Shown here one piece after another: positions 26,058 to 37,415 of a stretch of DNA of 44,783 nucleotides. Location of the stretch: assembly GCA_002841945.1 (NCBI GenBank), contig PHBI01000051.1, positions 1 to 44,783 on the forward strand. The letters run 5' to 3'. Position numbers and translations under genes: made by a program. The notes under the pieces were generated by a model. The model searched no databases. It worked only from the letters and a program-made list of their open reading frames with translations, and was not told the DNA's origin. The DNA comes from Deltaproteobacteria bacterium HGW-Deltaproteobacteria-14. Lineage in GTDB: Bacteria > Myxococcota_A > UBA9042 > PHBI01. Each line of letters begins with the position of its first letter. The stretch's first letter is position 1.

Positions 26058-26483
26058 ATGTCCACCGACCTCCGAGTCACCGACGCCGTCGTCATCGACG
26101 GCGCCGATCTGAGCTTCGCCGCGGTCCGCTCCTCCGGGCCCGGGGGGCAGCACGTCAACACGTCATCGACGAAGGTCGAGCTGCGCTTCGATCTCGAGGC
26201 CTGCCAGGCCCTCAGCGACGCCGCGAAAGGCCGCCTGAGGAGCCTCGCCCGCGGTCGCTTCGACAGCGACGGGCGGCTGCTCATCGTCTCGCAGGCGACC
26301 CGCAGTCAGCGCCGCAACATGGAGGACGCTCGGACCCGCCTCGCGGACCTGATCCGCCAGGCCCTCGTCGCACCGCGTCAGCGTCGGCCGACTCGCCCCA
26401 CCGCGGGCTCGCGCAGGCGGCGCCTCGACGCCAAGCGACAGCTCTCGGAGAAGAAGCGCGCCCGCGGCCGGGTCGACGACTGA
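26058..26483 (+). CDS. arfB: alternative ribosome-rescue factor / peptidyl-tRNA hydrolase ArfB
   Basis: This 141-residue protein belongs to the small class I release-factor family. The catalytic GGQ is at residues 29-31 in SSGPGGQHVNTSSTKVELRF, the signature that distinguishes ArfB/YaeJ and mitochondrial ICT1. The basic C-terminal tail (RRRRLDAKRQLSEKKRARGR) is what enters the empty mRNA channel of stalled ribosomes. It lacks the codon-recognition domains of RF1 and RF2, as expected. The ATG at 26058 is the start of the domain; AGAGG lies 10 nt upstream. Longer in-frame openings upstream run through non-coding sequence. It stands alone between the decayed region and the OmpA gene. Confidence 0.95.
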   Translation: MSTDLRVTDAVVIDGADLSFAAVRSSGPGGQHVNTSSTKVELRFDLEACQALSDAAKGRLRSLARGRFDSDGRLLIVSQATRSQRRNMEDARTRLADLIRQALVAPRQRRPTRPTAGSRRRRLDAKRQLSEKKRARGRVDD

Positions 26484-26656
26484 GCGGCCGGATCAGCGAG
26501 CTTTGATGGAGGTGTCCCAGCCCCGCCCGCGCGTCCGCGGCGCCACGCCACCTCGACGCCCCGGCGCGGGTCGCTGCCAGCGTTGAATTCTCCGGCCGCC
26601 TGGCGGACACTGGCGCGGTCGGGGGGGACGATCCTGGCCACGCGGGGAGGGTGAAG

Positions 26657-28544
<1,888 letters not shown>

Positions 28545-28573
<29 letters not shown>

Positions 28574-30728
28574 CGCGCTGCTCGCGTGCTTGGCCGTCTC
28601 CGCCGCGGCGTGCGGCGGCGGGGCCGGGGTCGCCGGTGACGTCGTGGACGCGGTCGACACGGTCGACGACCACGACGTCGTGGACGTCGCCGTGCTCGTC
28701 GACGCCCGAGATGCGGTCGCCGCCGACGCCGTCGCGGACGGCGAGGCGGTGGACGCCGTCGACGCCTCCGCCCCCCTCGGCGACGGAGACGGCCTCGCGG
28801 TGTGGCTCAGCGGTCTCGCGGCGCCGGAGGGGCTCGACGGGGTGTGGCTGGAGGTCGCCTTCGCCGGGGACCGCTTCCCGGTCGGCGCGGAGTCGGCGTC
28901 ACCCCCGCTGTGGCAGGTCCCACCGCCCGAGCTGGGTCCGCCCGAGCTCGCGAGGGTCGCCACCTGGTCGCTCGCGGCGGGCCAGCCCACGTCGCTCGAG
29001 GGAGACGCGTGGCTCTTGGCCCGCGCCCCGGAGGTCCGCACGCTCGACCTGACCGTCTTCGCCTGGGAGCGACACCCGGACGGCGGCGACACCCTCGTGG
29101 CAGAGGCCGCGGTCTCGGTGCGGGCCGGAGAGGGCGCCGCAGTGCGCCAGGTCATGCCGGCCGGGAGCCCGCTCGCCGTCTGGATCCGCGCCCGCGCCGG
29201 CGTGCCGCGGCTGCCGCCGAGCATGGCGGTCGGGATGGTGCTCGACGGCTCGCGCCCCGGGCTCCGCGACACGGTCGACGCCTTCGCGGCCGACCTGGGG
29301 GGCCGACGGTTCTGGTTCAAGGCCTACCAGGGCGCCCGTCGGTGGCTCCTGCGGCCGGGCTGCGCGTCGGATGTGCAGTGCGCAATCGACGGTGAAAACT
29401 ATCCATGTGTATCGGAGTGTGCCTGTCATTGCGATGCACAAGATTGCGACTGTGACTTCTCCGGCTTGGAGGCCCATATGCGCGCTCAGGCCCTCGGCGC
29501 GGCGCGCCGGGTCTTCGGCGCCGACGCCTCCCCGGAGGTCCTCGCCGCGGCCCGCGTCCACTACGTCTTCAAGCGGAGCCTGGGCGGTACGACCTCCTGC
29601 GAGGTCAACGGTGAGGTCGACGTCGACCCGGCGACCTACGCCGCCTTCTTCCGCGCGGCGCTCGAGGCCGCGCACCGCGTCAACGTCGAGCTCGGCTTCC
29701 CGCTCATCGCCGCGGTGTCGCCCCAGAACGAGTCGAATCATCCGCTGCAGGACGGCCCGCACCGCAACGCGGCCGGGATGCGCGCCCTCGGCGGCGACGG
29801 CATCGGGCTGCCCTACGTCGACATCATCGCCCGGCAGTCCTGCGACGACACCGGCGCGTGCTGCGCGAAGGACCGCTACCTCGTCGAGGATCCCGACAGC
29901 GTCGCGCTCCTCGCGGCGGCGCTCGTCGCCGGGCGCGTCTGGCACGCCGCCGCCCTCGTCGGGCCGGACGCCGCGCTGGCGCCCGAGGTCGCCGTGAGCG
30001 TGTACCTCGACAGCGATCAGGTCGACCCGCTCGCCGTCGACGACGCGGGCGAGCACCCGGCGGTCGTCACCCCAGCGCCCCGCTTCTTCGAGCAGCTCGC
30101 CGCCGCGCTCGACGCCACCCCCGGAGGCTCCTCGGCGCCCGCGGACTGGGCCTCCGACCTGGTCTTCGTCGACACCTACCCCGGCAGCTGGGGCGAGCCG
30201 TGGTTCGTGACCGACGACGAGGTCGTCCATCACTACGATCCCGTGAGCCGCGTCGCGATGCGCTACGAGGCCGTGGCGGCGGCGGATCGGGTCACCGAGC
30301 GCGCGCGCGCCGCGATCGACGCCTTCGAGGCGCGCTTCGCGACCCGGCCGCGCTACATCCTGGGGGAGACGGGCTGGGCCACCATCGACCGCGACGACGC
30401 CGCCCAGGCGCGCTTCGTGCGCCGCGTGTTCGCGCGGGCCGGCGAGCTCGCGGAGGCCGACCCGGCGTTCGGCGGCTTCATCTGGTTCAAGGACACCGAT
30501 CGCCTCCCGCCGTCCTACCCGCGCTGGGTCGACGGCGCCGATCCGATCACCGGCGACGTGCTGCCCTGTGACACGTGGTTTCTCAGCCGCGTCGCGTGCG
30601 CCGCCGACGTGCTGGTGCAGATGGAGGGGCAGTGGGGCCTGTTCTGGCTCGACGGCGACGCGGCGCGCCCCAAGCCCGCCTGGGAGGCGTGGCGCGCGGC
30701 GTTCCTCGCGTGGGTGCCCGCGCCGTAG
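28545..30728 (+). CDS. putative TIM-barrel glycoside hydrolase lipoprotein
   Basis: The 727-residue protein begins at an ATG inside the end of the OmpA gene and has a lipobox (SAAAC near residue 23). An Asp/Val/Ala-rich linker follows. The main domain carries two features of clan GH-A enzymes: an Asn-Glu pair in SPQNES (E396, candidate acid/base) and GETGW (E608, candidate nucleophile), with GFIWFKD near the end of the barrel. The family is not identified, and the 212-residue spacing is long. Between them, a metal- or disulphide-type cluster (C288, C292, C294, C296, C301, C303) is encoded by DNA of clearly lower GC than its surroundings. The likely role is secreted polysaccharide cleavage, as an inference only. 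It ends 16 bp from the convergent gene. Confidence 0.6.
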
Positions 30729-30744
30729 CGCCCTCCGGCTCGGG

Positions 30745-32541
30745 TCACTCTCCGGGGCCGGCGAGGCCGCCGATGTAGCTGAAGCTCACGGCGTTGCTGT
30801 AGCCGTAGACGGTGAGCCCGAACTTCTCGTCCCCGCTGATGACGTGGACCCCCTCGGTGGTCTGGACGTAGGCGTAGCCGTAGCCGGTCGCGCCCAGCGG
30901 CGTGAAGGGCTGGGTCACCGGGACGCCGTCGACGGTCACGCTGGCCGCGTTCGGCTTGACGACGGCGAGGTAGCGGCGGTTGTAGTTCGCCGGCATCGAG
31001 ATGATGTAGTCCTTGCGGAAGCGGTCCGTTGGCACCATCAGGACCAGCGACGCGTCCCCGGTGACGGCCTCGGTCGCGTCGCGGCTCACGAGGTACTGCC
31101 CGACCTGGATCTTGCCGGTCGCGGTGACCTCGAAGGACTGGTTGGTCCGCACCTCCACCCACGAGCCGATCTGCGGCAGCGTGACGTTGTTCGCGCCGGC
31201 CTGGGGCGGGCTCGTCGTAATGACGACGCCCGGCTCCGCGGCCTGGATGCGCCAGTAGTCGGGCTCGATGACGGTCGTCCCGCGCGGCGGCGAGTGCACC
31301 GCGAGGTAGCGGGTCGAGAGGATCCCGAGCGGGAGCATCTGGTCCTCGAGGTGGTCGGCGCAGCAGGGGCTCTCGACGTGGCCCTCGCTGTCGGGCTGGC
31401 CCTCGCCGATGACGGCCTCCTCGTGGCCCCCGAAGACGGCGACGGGCTTGGTCGCCGTCACGCGGCTCCCGGTGAGGTCGGCGGCCTGTCCGAGGGTCTC
31501 GGGGTCCGACTGGATGCTCAGCACGTCGCCGCGGTTGAGGCGCAGCGTGTGGATGTCCCCCGCGGCCAGCTGCGGGATCGACCCGCTGGGCCGGACGGGC
31601 CCGGTCACCTGGAAGGTCACGTCGGTGTTGTCGAAGGCGGCGATGACCGTGAAGTAGCCGTTCTGATTCGGGAAGCTGAACCCGGGGATGACCTCGATCT
31701 CGGTGGCGCCGGACTGCAGCGACATGATGACGTAGTCGGTCCCGAGGAGCGGGTCGGGCAGGAGCAGCGAGGCGTCGTTCGAGAAGGTGTTGTCCCAGGG
31801 GTTGAACTGGTGGACCAGGATCGGCCCGGTCGCGGTGACGTGGACCCCCTTCGGGCGCAGCGACGTCCCCTGGACGTTGATGTTGGGGAGCAGGAAGACG
31901 CGGGACTCTCCTGTCGGGACGGTGTCGTCGGGCGGCTGGTAGGTGAACAGCGGCGGCATCTCGAAGGCGACGCGCACGCTGAAGGCGCCGGGGTTCGAGA
32001 CCACGATCGCCCAGGGTAGGTTCTCCGGGGTCGGGTTCAGCGTGGGGTCCGGGTAGTTCGGCAGATCGGTCGACCAGAACTCGCAGCCCACGTAGGAGCC
32101 GAACTTGGGGTCGTTCGGGCAGCGCACCTTGCACTCCCCGGCGCGGCACTCCTCGTCGCTCTCGCAGTCGCCCGGCGGGCCATAGTCGGAGCCGTCGGCG
32201 AGGCAGGTGCGGTACGCGGCCGGCGAGTCGCAGACGCGCTCGCCCGGGGTGCAGCCGCCCTGCTGCGTGTCGCTGGGGACGACGGTGTCGCTGGGGAGGG
32301 TGGTGTCCGCGGGGACGCCGGTGTCGCCCGTCACGACGGTGTCGGTCGGGAGGGCCCCGGTGTCGGCCGGGGTCGCGCTGTCACCCGCGAGGCTGTCGCT
32401 CACGGCGCTGTCCTGCGCGAGCACGTCACCGGTGCCGGCGTCGCCGGCGCCCCCCGGAGTGGTGTCGGAGCAGCCGCTCACGAGGGCGGCGGCCCCGAGG
32501 AGGAGCGAGGACGCGACGATGCACAGCGCGTGACGGGGCAT
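30745..32541 (-). CDS. IgGFc-binding-like surface lipoprotein
   Basis: The 598-residue protein has a signal peptide with lipobox VSGC, then a Thr/Asp/Val spacer of repeated units such as LPSDTVVPSDT. A Cys-rich module follows (CTPGERVCDSPAAYRTC, CESDEECRAGECKVRC), resembling modules on myxobacterial exported proteins. The large C-terminal part matches the IgGFc-binding domain family by its characteristic phrases: NPWDNTFSNDASLLLPDPLL, GTDYVIMSLQSG, VAVFGGHEE, CCADHLEDQMLPL and GYGYSNAVSFSYIGGL-like ends. In bacteria this family is found on exported proteins of unknown ligand; the IgG name comes from the human relative. GGAG lies upstream of the ATG. It converges on the putative glycosidase. 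Confidence 0.85.
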   Translation of the reverse strand: MPRHALCIVASSLLLGAAALVSGCSDTTPGGAGDAGTGDVLAQDSAVSDSLAGDSATPADTGALPTDTVVTGDTGVPADTTLPSDTVVPSDTQQGGCTPGERVCDSPAAYRTCLADGSDYGPPGDCESDEECRAGECKVRCPNDPKFGSYVGCEFWSTDLPNYPDPTLNPTPENLPWAIVVSNPGAFSVRVAFEMPPLFTYQPPDDTVPTGESRVFLLPNINVQGTSLRPKGVHVTATGPILVHQFNPWDNTFSNDASLLLPDPLLGTDYVIMSLQSGATEIEVIPGFSFPNQNGYFTVIAAFDNTDVTFQVTGPVRPSGSIPQLAAGDIHTLRLNRGDVLSIQSDPETLGQAADLTGSRVTATKPVAVFGGHEEAVIGEGQPDSEGHVESPCCADHLEDQMLPLGILSTRYLAVHSPPRGTTVIEPDYWRIQAAEPGVVITTSPPQAGANNVTLPQIGSWVEVRTNQSFEVTATGKIQVGQYLVSRDATEAVTGDASLVLMVPTDRFRKDYIISMPANYNRRYLAVVKPNAASVTVDGVPVTQPFTPLGATGYGYAYVQTTEGVHVISGDEKFGLTVYGYSNAVSFSYIGGLAGPGE

Positions 32542-32671
32542 GGTGGACTCCAGGAGGCTGCGGGCGGGGACGGAGCTGCCGCGGCGGGAGGATAGCGGGT
32601 CGTCGCCGTCGAGGCAGCGGAAAAATCGCGATCTCTGGGTGCGAAGCACCCGCCGCGCGGGGGCAGGGCGC

Positions 32672-33181
32672 TCACATCACCGGTGGCGAGCGCTCGTTCT
32701 TGGACGGCTCCCCGCGGAGCTCGCCGTGGTGCGCGCGGGCGCGCCCGAGGACCCCGCCGCGGCCGAGGACGAGGTAGTAGCCGTCCCCTTCGCTGGGGAG
32801 CGCAGCGAGGGCCCCGGCGGTGAAGTAGGCGTAGATGGCGTCGTCGTCCTCGAGGCGGACCGTGTGCCGGGAGGCGCCGCCGAAGTAGCGGCGCGCGAAG
32901 GCGTTCGAGACCTGGGTGTCGGGCTTGTCGCCGCGGCGCACCCGGAGACCGAGGGTCTCGGGGGGCGGCGTCGCCGGGATCGCGGCGGCGGCGCTCACCG
33001 CCCACAGCGAGTCGCTGTCGACCCGGCGCCAGAAGGCGAGCGCAGCGAAGGTCTCCGGCAGGACGCCGTAGTACGCCTCCCACAGGGCGAGGAGCGCCGC
33101 CGGATCGATGGGCTCCCAGCCGGCCGGCGCGGGCTCAGCCAAGGCGCCGCAGCCGGGCCACGAAGAAGCCGCCGGTGTCAT
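32672..33181 (-). CDS. small PUA-like RNA-associated protein (DUF7122-like)
   Basis: This 169-residue protein overlaps the end of the RNA methyltransferase gene by 47 bp in another frame. Its body has the pattern of the small domain found beside or fused to NOL1/NOP2 methyltransferases: LGLRVRRGDKPDTQ, then FARRYFGGASRHTVRL, GYYLVLGRGGVLGRARAHHG and a Ser-Lys-Asn-Glu-Arg end. Such domains are PUA-like and probably help bind the RNA substrate. I recognise the pattern from archaeal DUF7122 and from C-terminal parts of RsmF-like enzymes. The ATG at 33181 lies inside the upstream gene; a start further in is possible. The order suggests a split C-terminal domain translated separately. Confidence 0.6.
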   Translation of the reverse strand: MTPAASSWPGCGALAEPAPAGWEPIDPAALLALWEAYYGVLPETFAALAFWRRVDSDSLWAVSAAAAIPATPPPETLGLRVRRGDKPDTQVSNAFARRYFGGASRHTVRLEDDDAIYAYFTAGALAALPSEGDGYYLVLGRGGVLGRARAHHGELRGEPSKNERSPPVM

Positions 33182-34052
33182 TGAGGTGGGGCCAGAGGCG
33201 CGCCGCGTTCACGACGTCCGGACGGAACTGGCGCCCGCCCCAGGCGGGCACGCCGGGCGCGAGGCGCACCCCGTCCGGCGGGCTCAGGGGCTCGATGACC
33301 GCCTCGTCCGGGCGGATGGCGTCGAGCACGCGCTCGTTCTCCTCGGGATCGTAGGTGCACGTCGCGTAGACCACGGTGCCGCCGGGGCGGACGCAGCGTA
33401 TGGCGCGTCGCAACAGGCCGATCTGGGTCGATTGCAACCCGCGTCGAAAGCCATCCGAGGCCTCTCGGTGGCCGCGCTTCCGGGTCGTCCCTTCGCAAGT
33501 GCACGGGGCGTCCACGAGGGCGTGGTCGAAGGGCGTCGCCGGGATCGGGAAGCGGTTGCCGTCACCGCGGGTGACCACGACCGACGAGAGCCCGAGGCGC
33601 TCGAGGTTGTAGCGCAGCTGGGAGAGGCGGCCGCGGACCTTCTCGTTGGCGACCACGAGCCCGCGGTCGCCCATGCGGGTGGCGATCTGGGCGGTCTTGT
33701 TGCCCGGGGCCGCGCACAGGTCGAGCACCCGGTCCCCGGGGGCGAGGTCGAGGAGCGCTGCGGGCCACAGGGTGGCCTCCTCCTGTACGTGGATGAGGCC
33801 GAGGCGGTGCTCGATCCACGCCCCCGGCGTCGTGTCGGCGGGCAGGCGGAACGCGTGGGGCCACCACGGGACGGGGCGCGCCTCGGGGCAGCGTCGGAGG
33901 ATGCTCGCGACCACCGCCGGCGGGTCGTCGGCGCGCACCGGGTTCACCCACACCGCCCGCGGGAGCGGGCGCTGGCAGGCCGCGAGGAAGGCGTCGGTCG
34001 TCCCGTCGGGCAGGAGCGGGGTGTAGCGCAGCAGCGGGTCGGTCGCGTTCAC
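33135..34052 (-). CDS. RsmB/NOP2/Sun-family RNA (cytosine-5) methyltransferase
   Basis: The 305-residue protein transfers a methyl group from SAM to C5 of cytosine in rRNA or tRNA. The SAM-binding motif is VLDLCAAPGNKT. Two catalytic cysteines are present: in DAPCTCEGTTRK (C184 of Pro-Cys; a second Cys at 186) and in YATCTYDPEENE (C232). It ends with the usual GGFFVARL strand. Length fits the core without the N-terminal NusB-like domain of RsmB or the C-terminal domains of RsmF. The GTG start overlaps the stop of the U32 gene by 4 bp. The target base is not predictable from sequence alone. Confidence 0.93.
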   Translation of the reverse strand: MNATDPLLRYTPLLPDGTTDAFLAACQRPLPRAVWVNPVRADDPPAVVASILRRCPEARPVPWWPHAFRLPADTTPGAWIEHRLGLIHVQEEATLWPAALLDLAPGDRVLDLCAAPGNKTAQIATRMGDRGLVVANEKVRGRLSQLRYNLERLGLSSVVVTRGDGNRFPIPATPFDHALVDAPCTCEGTTRKRGHREASDGFRRGLQSTQIGLLRRAIRCVRPGGTVVYATCTYDPEENERVLDAIRPDEAVIEPLSPPDGVRLAPGVPAWGGRQFRPDVVNAARLWPHLNDTGGFFVARLRRLG

Positions 34053-36652
34053 GGGCGGGCCTCGTCGCGGGCGGTCCGGGCGACGCCGCGGACGACGCCG
34101 AACTGCTCGTGGACGCCGACCTGTTTGACGACGTCGCGCGGCGTGGCGTCGCCGTTCAGCAGCGCACGGTAGGCGCTCAGGACGGTGGTCGTCTCGGCGG
34201 CCGATTCGCGCACGAGCTCCACCCGGAAGCGTCGGACGCCGGCGGCGACGAGCTGCGGGGCGAGGGTCGCCGCGGACTGGGCGCGGGCCTCGAACACGGT
34301 GTTGCGGCAGAAGACGTCGACGATGACCGGGTGCGCGAGGCCCTTCGGGTCCCGCAGGCTGACCGTGTGCTGCTCGCAGGGGCGGCCGCACGTGAGGTGG
34401 TCCGCGCCGTCGGAGAGCGTGTGGGCGTAGACGCAGTGCTCGGTGTGGAACGTCGGGACGTGGTGGTGCAGGACCACGGCCAGGCGGGCGGGGTCGACGG
34501 CCGCGATGAGGTTCATGAGCTGCTGCTCGTCGAGGTCGTGGGAGGCGGTGACGGTGTCGAGCCCGAGCCCGACGAGGCGCCAGAACGTCAGGGAGTTGGT
34601 GACGTTGAGGCTGAAGTCGCCGTGGACCTCGGGGGTGCGCGCCAGGGCGCGGCCGAGGCCGTCGGCGAAGTACATCAGCCCGCCCCAGTGGCGCACCAGC
34701 ACGCCGTCCGGGGTGAGCCGCGCGATGCGCTGGTCGAGCTGCTCTTCGCCGGGCTTCTGGACCCGGGTCGTCGCCAGGGTCACCTTGACGCCAGCGGCGC
34801 GGGCGCGCTCGACCGCGCGTCCGAGGCCGACCATCTCCATCCAGTCGAGCTCCACCTCGGGCAGGCCCAGGGCGATGGCGGCGTCGAGCTGCGCGTCGAG
34901 GCGGCACAAAGGGACGAGCTCCGGGGGACCTACGCGGCTCGCCCGGTGCGCCGCAGCGGCGCGCAGGGCGTCGCGGACCGGGGCCTCGGCGGGCGCGGGA
35001 TCGACCGTTCGCGGGCGCCCCCGCTCGAGCGCCGCCTCGAGCTCGGTGACGAGGGCGCGCCGTAGCGTCTTGAGCGCCCCGGGCGGGACGAACAGGCCGC
35101 TCGGGAGCCCGCTCGCGTCCAGGTCCTCGAGGTGAAAGGCGGTGCCGCCGAGCCCGCCCAGCTTGTCCGCGAGCAGCGCTGGGGTGAGGCCCGCACCCGA
35201 GGCGGCGAGCAGCGTGGCGTCGGTTGCGCCACGGGCCGCGTGCCCGCGGGCGCTCAGCGTGGCGCGCAGCGGGGCTCCGAGCGCGCCCGACACGATGAGC
35301 CGCGCGGCGACCCGGCCGGTCGGCTCCGGGGCCTTGATGGCGCGCTGGGCGTGGGCCTCGGCGACGGGATCGGAGTTGACCCAGATCCGGTGCCCGGGCC
35401 GCACCCGCGTGAGATCCGGCGCCAGCGCCGGGTCGCGCGCGAAGCCGAGGACCCAGGTCTCGCCTGGCCCGTCGCCGGGTCGGACGGCGAAGATGGCGCC
35501 CCCCGGCTCGTTCGGGTCCTGGGGATCGCCGAGGTCGAAGACCACGCCCATGCCGCGGACCGGCTCGAGGGGCGCCTCGGCGGGGACGCCCGCGCGGCCG
35601 AGGATCGGGAAGTCGGCGGTGGCTCGGACGCTCACCTCCGGGCCCTCCGGGGTGCTCCGGACGTCCACGATGCGGCCGAGGAAGCTCCCGCGGTGCTTCG
35701 GGTGGCGACCGTCCACCAGCCGCTGATGGTCGATCCCGGTGAGGAAGCCCGCGGTGAAGCCGCGCGAGTAGACGCGGTGCATCACGGCGAGGTCGGCCGC
35801 CAGGGCGGCGCGGGCTTCCGGGGTGTCGGCGGTCCCGGCGGCGACGGCGTCGAGGTGGTGTCGCAGCGACGTCACCGCGGTCTCGACGTAGGCCGGCCCC
35901 TTCATGCGCCCTTCGATCTTCAGCGTGTGGACGCCGGCGGCGACCAGCTCCGGCAGCACCTCGTGGGCGGCGAGGTCGCTCGGCGACAGCAGGTAGCGGA
36001 CCTCGCCGAGCTCGCGCGGCGCGTCGTCGACGAGCAGGCCGTAGGGTAGGCGGCACGACTGGGCGCACTGGCCGCGGTTGGCGCTGCGCCCACCCCAGGC
36101 CTCCGAGGTCAGGCATTGGCCGGACCACGACATGCACAGGGCCCCGTGGACGAAGACCTCGAGCTCGAGGTCGCACCCGTCGTGGAAGGCCCGGATCTGG
36201 TCGACCGACAGCTCGCGCGGGAGCACCACCCGCGAGACGCCGAGACCGGCCGCGAAGCGGGCGGCCTCCGGGCTCGAGATGGTCATCTGGGTCGAGGCGT
36301 GGAGCTCGAGCTCGGGGCAGACGCGGGCCGCGAGGAGCGCGACGGCGGGGTCCTGCACGATGAGCGCATCGACGCCGCTCGCGCCGACCCGGCGCAGGAT
36401 CTCCTCGACGAGCGGGAGCTCCGCCTCGAACACCAACGTGTTCAGCGTCAGGTAGGCGCGTGCGCCGGCCCGATGGCAAGCGCGCACAATGCCATCGAGG
36501 TCGTCGACCGCGAAGTTCTTCGCCCGGGCGCGAGCGTTGAAGCCGTCGTCGAGGCCGAAGTAGACAGCGTCGGCGCCCGCGGCGAGCGCCGCGCGCAGCG
36601 CGTCGGCGTCCCCGGCGGGGGCGAGCACTTCGGGGCGGTAGGGGGCGCGCAT
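34049..36652 (-). CDS. rlhA: U32 peptidase-family protein (RlhA-like 23S rRNA hydroxylase)
   Basis: The 867-residue protein starts MRAPYRPEVLAPAGDADALRAAL, the typical N-terminus of the U32 family. Further signatures are SWSGQCLTSEAWGGRSANRG-QCAQSCRLPYG, RMKGPAYVETAV and, in the second half, LTCGRPCEQHTVSL and FCRNTVFEAR. A middle DUF3656-type region and a duplicated C-terminal part make it as long as RlhA-type proteins, which hydroxylate C2501 of 23S rRNA using prephenate-dependent chemistry. The TrhP tRNA hydroxylases are shorter. The old peptidase name is historical. The ATG at 36652 is favoured because the domain begins there; an ATG at 36703 is in frame, and neither has a good Shine-Dalgarno. 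It leads an operon of three RNA-modification genes. Confidence 0.85.
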   Translation of the reverse strand: MRAPYRPEVLAPAGDADALRAALAAGADAVYFGLDDGFNARARAKNFAVDDLDGIVRACHRAGARAYLTLNTLVFEAELPLVEEILRRVGASGVDALIVQDPAVALLAARVCPELELHASTQMTISSPEAARFAAGLGVSRVVLPRELSVDQIRAFHDGCDLELEVFVHGALCMSWSGQCLTSEAWGGRSANRGQCAQSCRLPYGLLVDDAPRELGEVRYLLSPSDLAAHEVLPELVAAGVHTLKIEGRMKGPAYVETAVTSLRHHLDAVAAGTADTPEARAALAADLAVMHRVYSRGFTAGFLTGIDHQRLVDGRHPKHRGSFLGRIVDVRSTPEGPEVSVRATADFPILGRAGVPAEAPLEPVRGMGVVFDLGDPQDPNEPGGAIFAVRPGDGPGETWVLGFARDPALAPDLTRVRPGHRIWVNSDPVAEAHAQRAIKAPEPTGRVAARLIVSGALGAPLRATLSARGHAARGATDATLLAASGAGLTPALLADKLGGLGGTAFHLEDLDASGLPSGLFVPPGALKTLRRALVTELEAALERGRPRTVDPAPAEAPVRDALRAAAAHRASRVGPPELVPLCRLDAQLDAAIALGLPEVELDWMEMVGLGRAVERARAAGVKVTLATTRVQKPGEEQLDQRIARLTPDGVLVRHWGGLMYFADGLGRALARTPEVHGDFSLNVTNSLTFWRLVGLGLDTVTASHDLDEQQLMNLIAAVDPARLAVVLHHHVPTFHTEHCVYAHTLSDGADHLTCGRPCEQHTVSLRDPKGLAHPVIVDVFCRNTVFEARAQSAATLAPQLVAAGVRRFRVELVRESAAETTTVLSAYRALLNGDATPRDVVKQVGVHEQFGVVRGVARTARDEARP

Positions 36653-36733
36653 CGACGGACCGCTTGCCACGCCACGCCCGCCAGGGCAAGCGCGGGGTGC
36701 CATGGGTCGCGTCGGCGACCGTGACGTGTGAGT

Positions 36734-36776
36734 GCGAGCGGGGTCCGGGCTACCGAGCCGCCCGGACCTGGCTCGC
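36734..36776 (-). terminator. long hairpin between the HTH and U32 genes
   Basis: GGTCCGGGC (36742-36750) pairs with GCCCGGACC (36760-36768). After a 2x2 mismatch, GCGAGC (36734-36739) pairs with GCTCGC (36771-36776). The loop has 9 nt and no T-tract follows. It probably ends the HTH transcript. Confidence 0.5.
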
Positions 36777-36781
36777 CCCCG

Positions 36782-37168
36782 TCATGCGTGGCTGATCGAC
36801 CCAGAGTCGCCGTTGTCGGGCGTCGGGTCGTCACCGTAGATCGCGGTGCCGAGCCAGCGCTCCGCCCACGCGATGGCCGTCTTCGTGTCGGCACGGCGCG
36901 CCAGCACCACGCGCAGGAACTCCTGGAGCGGGAACCGCGAGCGGCCCGTCGTCCAGCGGTAGGCCGCCGCGTAGCTCGCGCCGGTCAGCTCGACGATCTC
37001 CCGCACGCTGGGCGGTCGGTCGGCGAGCGCCTTGAAGTGCGCGACGGAGTCCCCGACGCCGAGGCGCCGGAGCGCGTCCTCCGGGCGTCGGACGCCGAGC
37101 CGGCGGAGCTCCTCGACCGCAACTCTTCGCGAAACCTCGCGTTTCTTGATGGTGTCCAAAAATCGCAT
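36782..37168 (-). CDS. small helix-turn-helix protein
   Basis: The 128-residue protein starts at an ATG with a strong AGGAGAGGGAG upstream. A helical N-terminus (FLDTIKKREVSRRVAVEELRRLG) is followed by a helix-turn-helix that reads SVREIVELTGASYAAAYRWT, ending in GRSRFPLQEFLRVVLARR. The last 25 residues are acidic and probably disordered. There is no effector domain. The pattern suggests a compact DNA-binding regulator, perhaps Cro/XRE-like in fold, although the family is not certain. It is divergent from the STAND ATPase, with 247 bp between the starts and a perfect inverted repeat in that space, so it may control both genes. Confidence 0.65.
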   Translation of the reverse strand: MRFLDTIKKREVSRRVAVEELRRLGVRRPEDALRRLGVGDSVAHFKALADRPPSVREIVELTGASYAAAYRWTTGRSRFPLQEFLRVVLARRADTKTAIAWAERWLGTAIYGDDPTPDNGDSGSISHA

Positions 37169-37233
37169 GCGATGCTCCCTCTCCTTACCGACTACCGAAC
37201 TCCAACCAGATCGCCCGCGCCACACCCATATTG

Positions 37234-37251
37234 CGGGATTTGACAATCCCG
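37234..37251. promoter_or_regulatory. perfect inverted repeat in the HTH/STAND divergent region
   Basis: CGGGATT, TGAC, AATCCCG: 7-bp arms around a 4-nt centre. A TTGACA box at 37240-37245 overlaps it. It lies 66 bp upstream of the HTH gene and 164 bp upstream of the STAND gene. A second TTGACA is at 37354. The surrounding DNA is less GC-rich than the coding regions. Confidence 0.45.
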
Positions 37252-37415
37252 GTGCTGGGTCGCGCCATTCGCTCGGGAACGGTTCGAGCGTGGTGCCGTC
37301 TTCGTTCCCGACTCGTCATAATAGTGACATCAGCATAGCCCGTGGCTTCAACGTTGACAGGATCAAGATCGATTCGAGATCGTTCCTGGTGGTGGGATGT
37401 TGGTCGGGGGAAACG

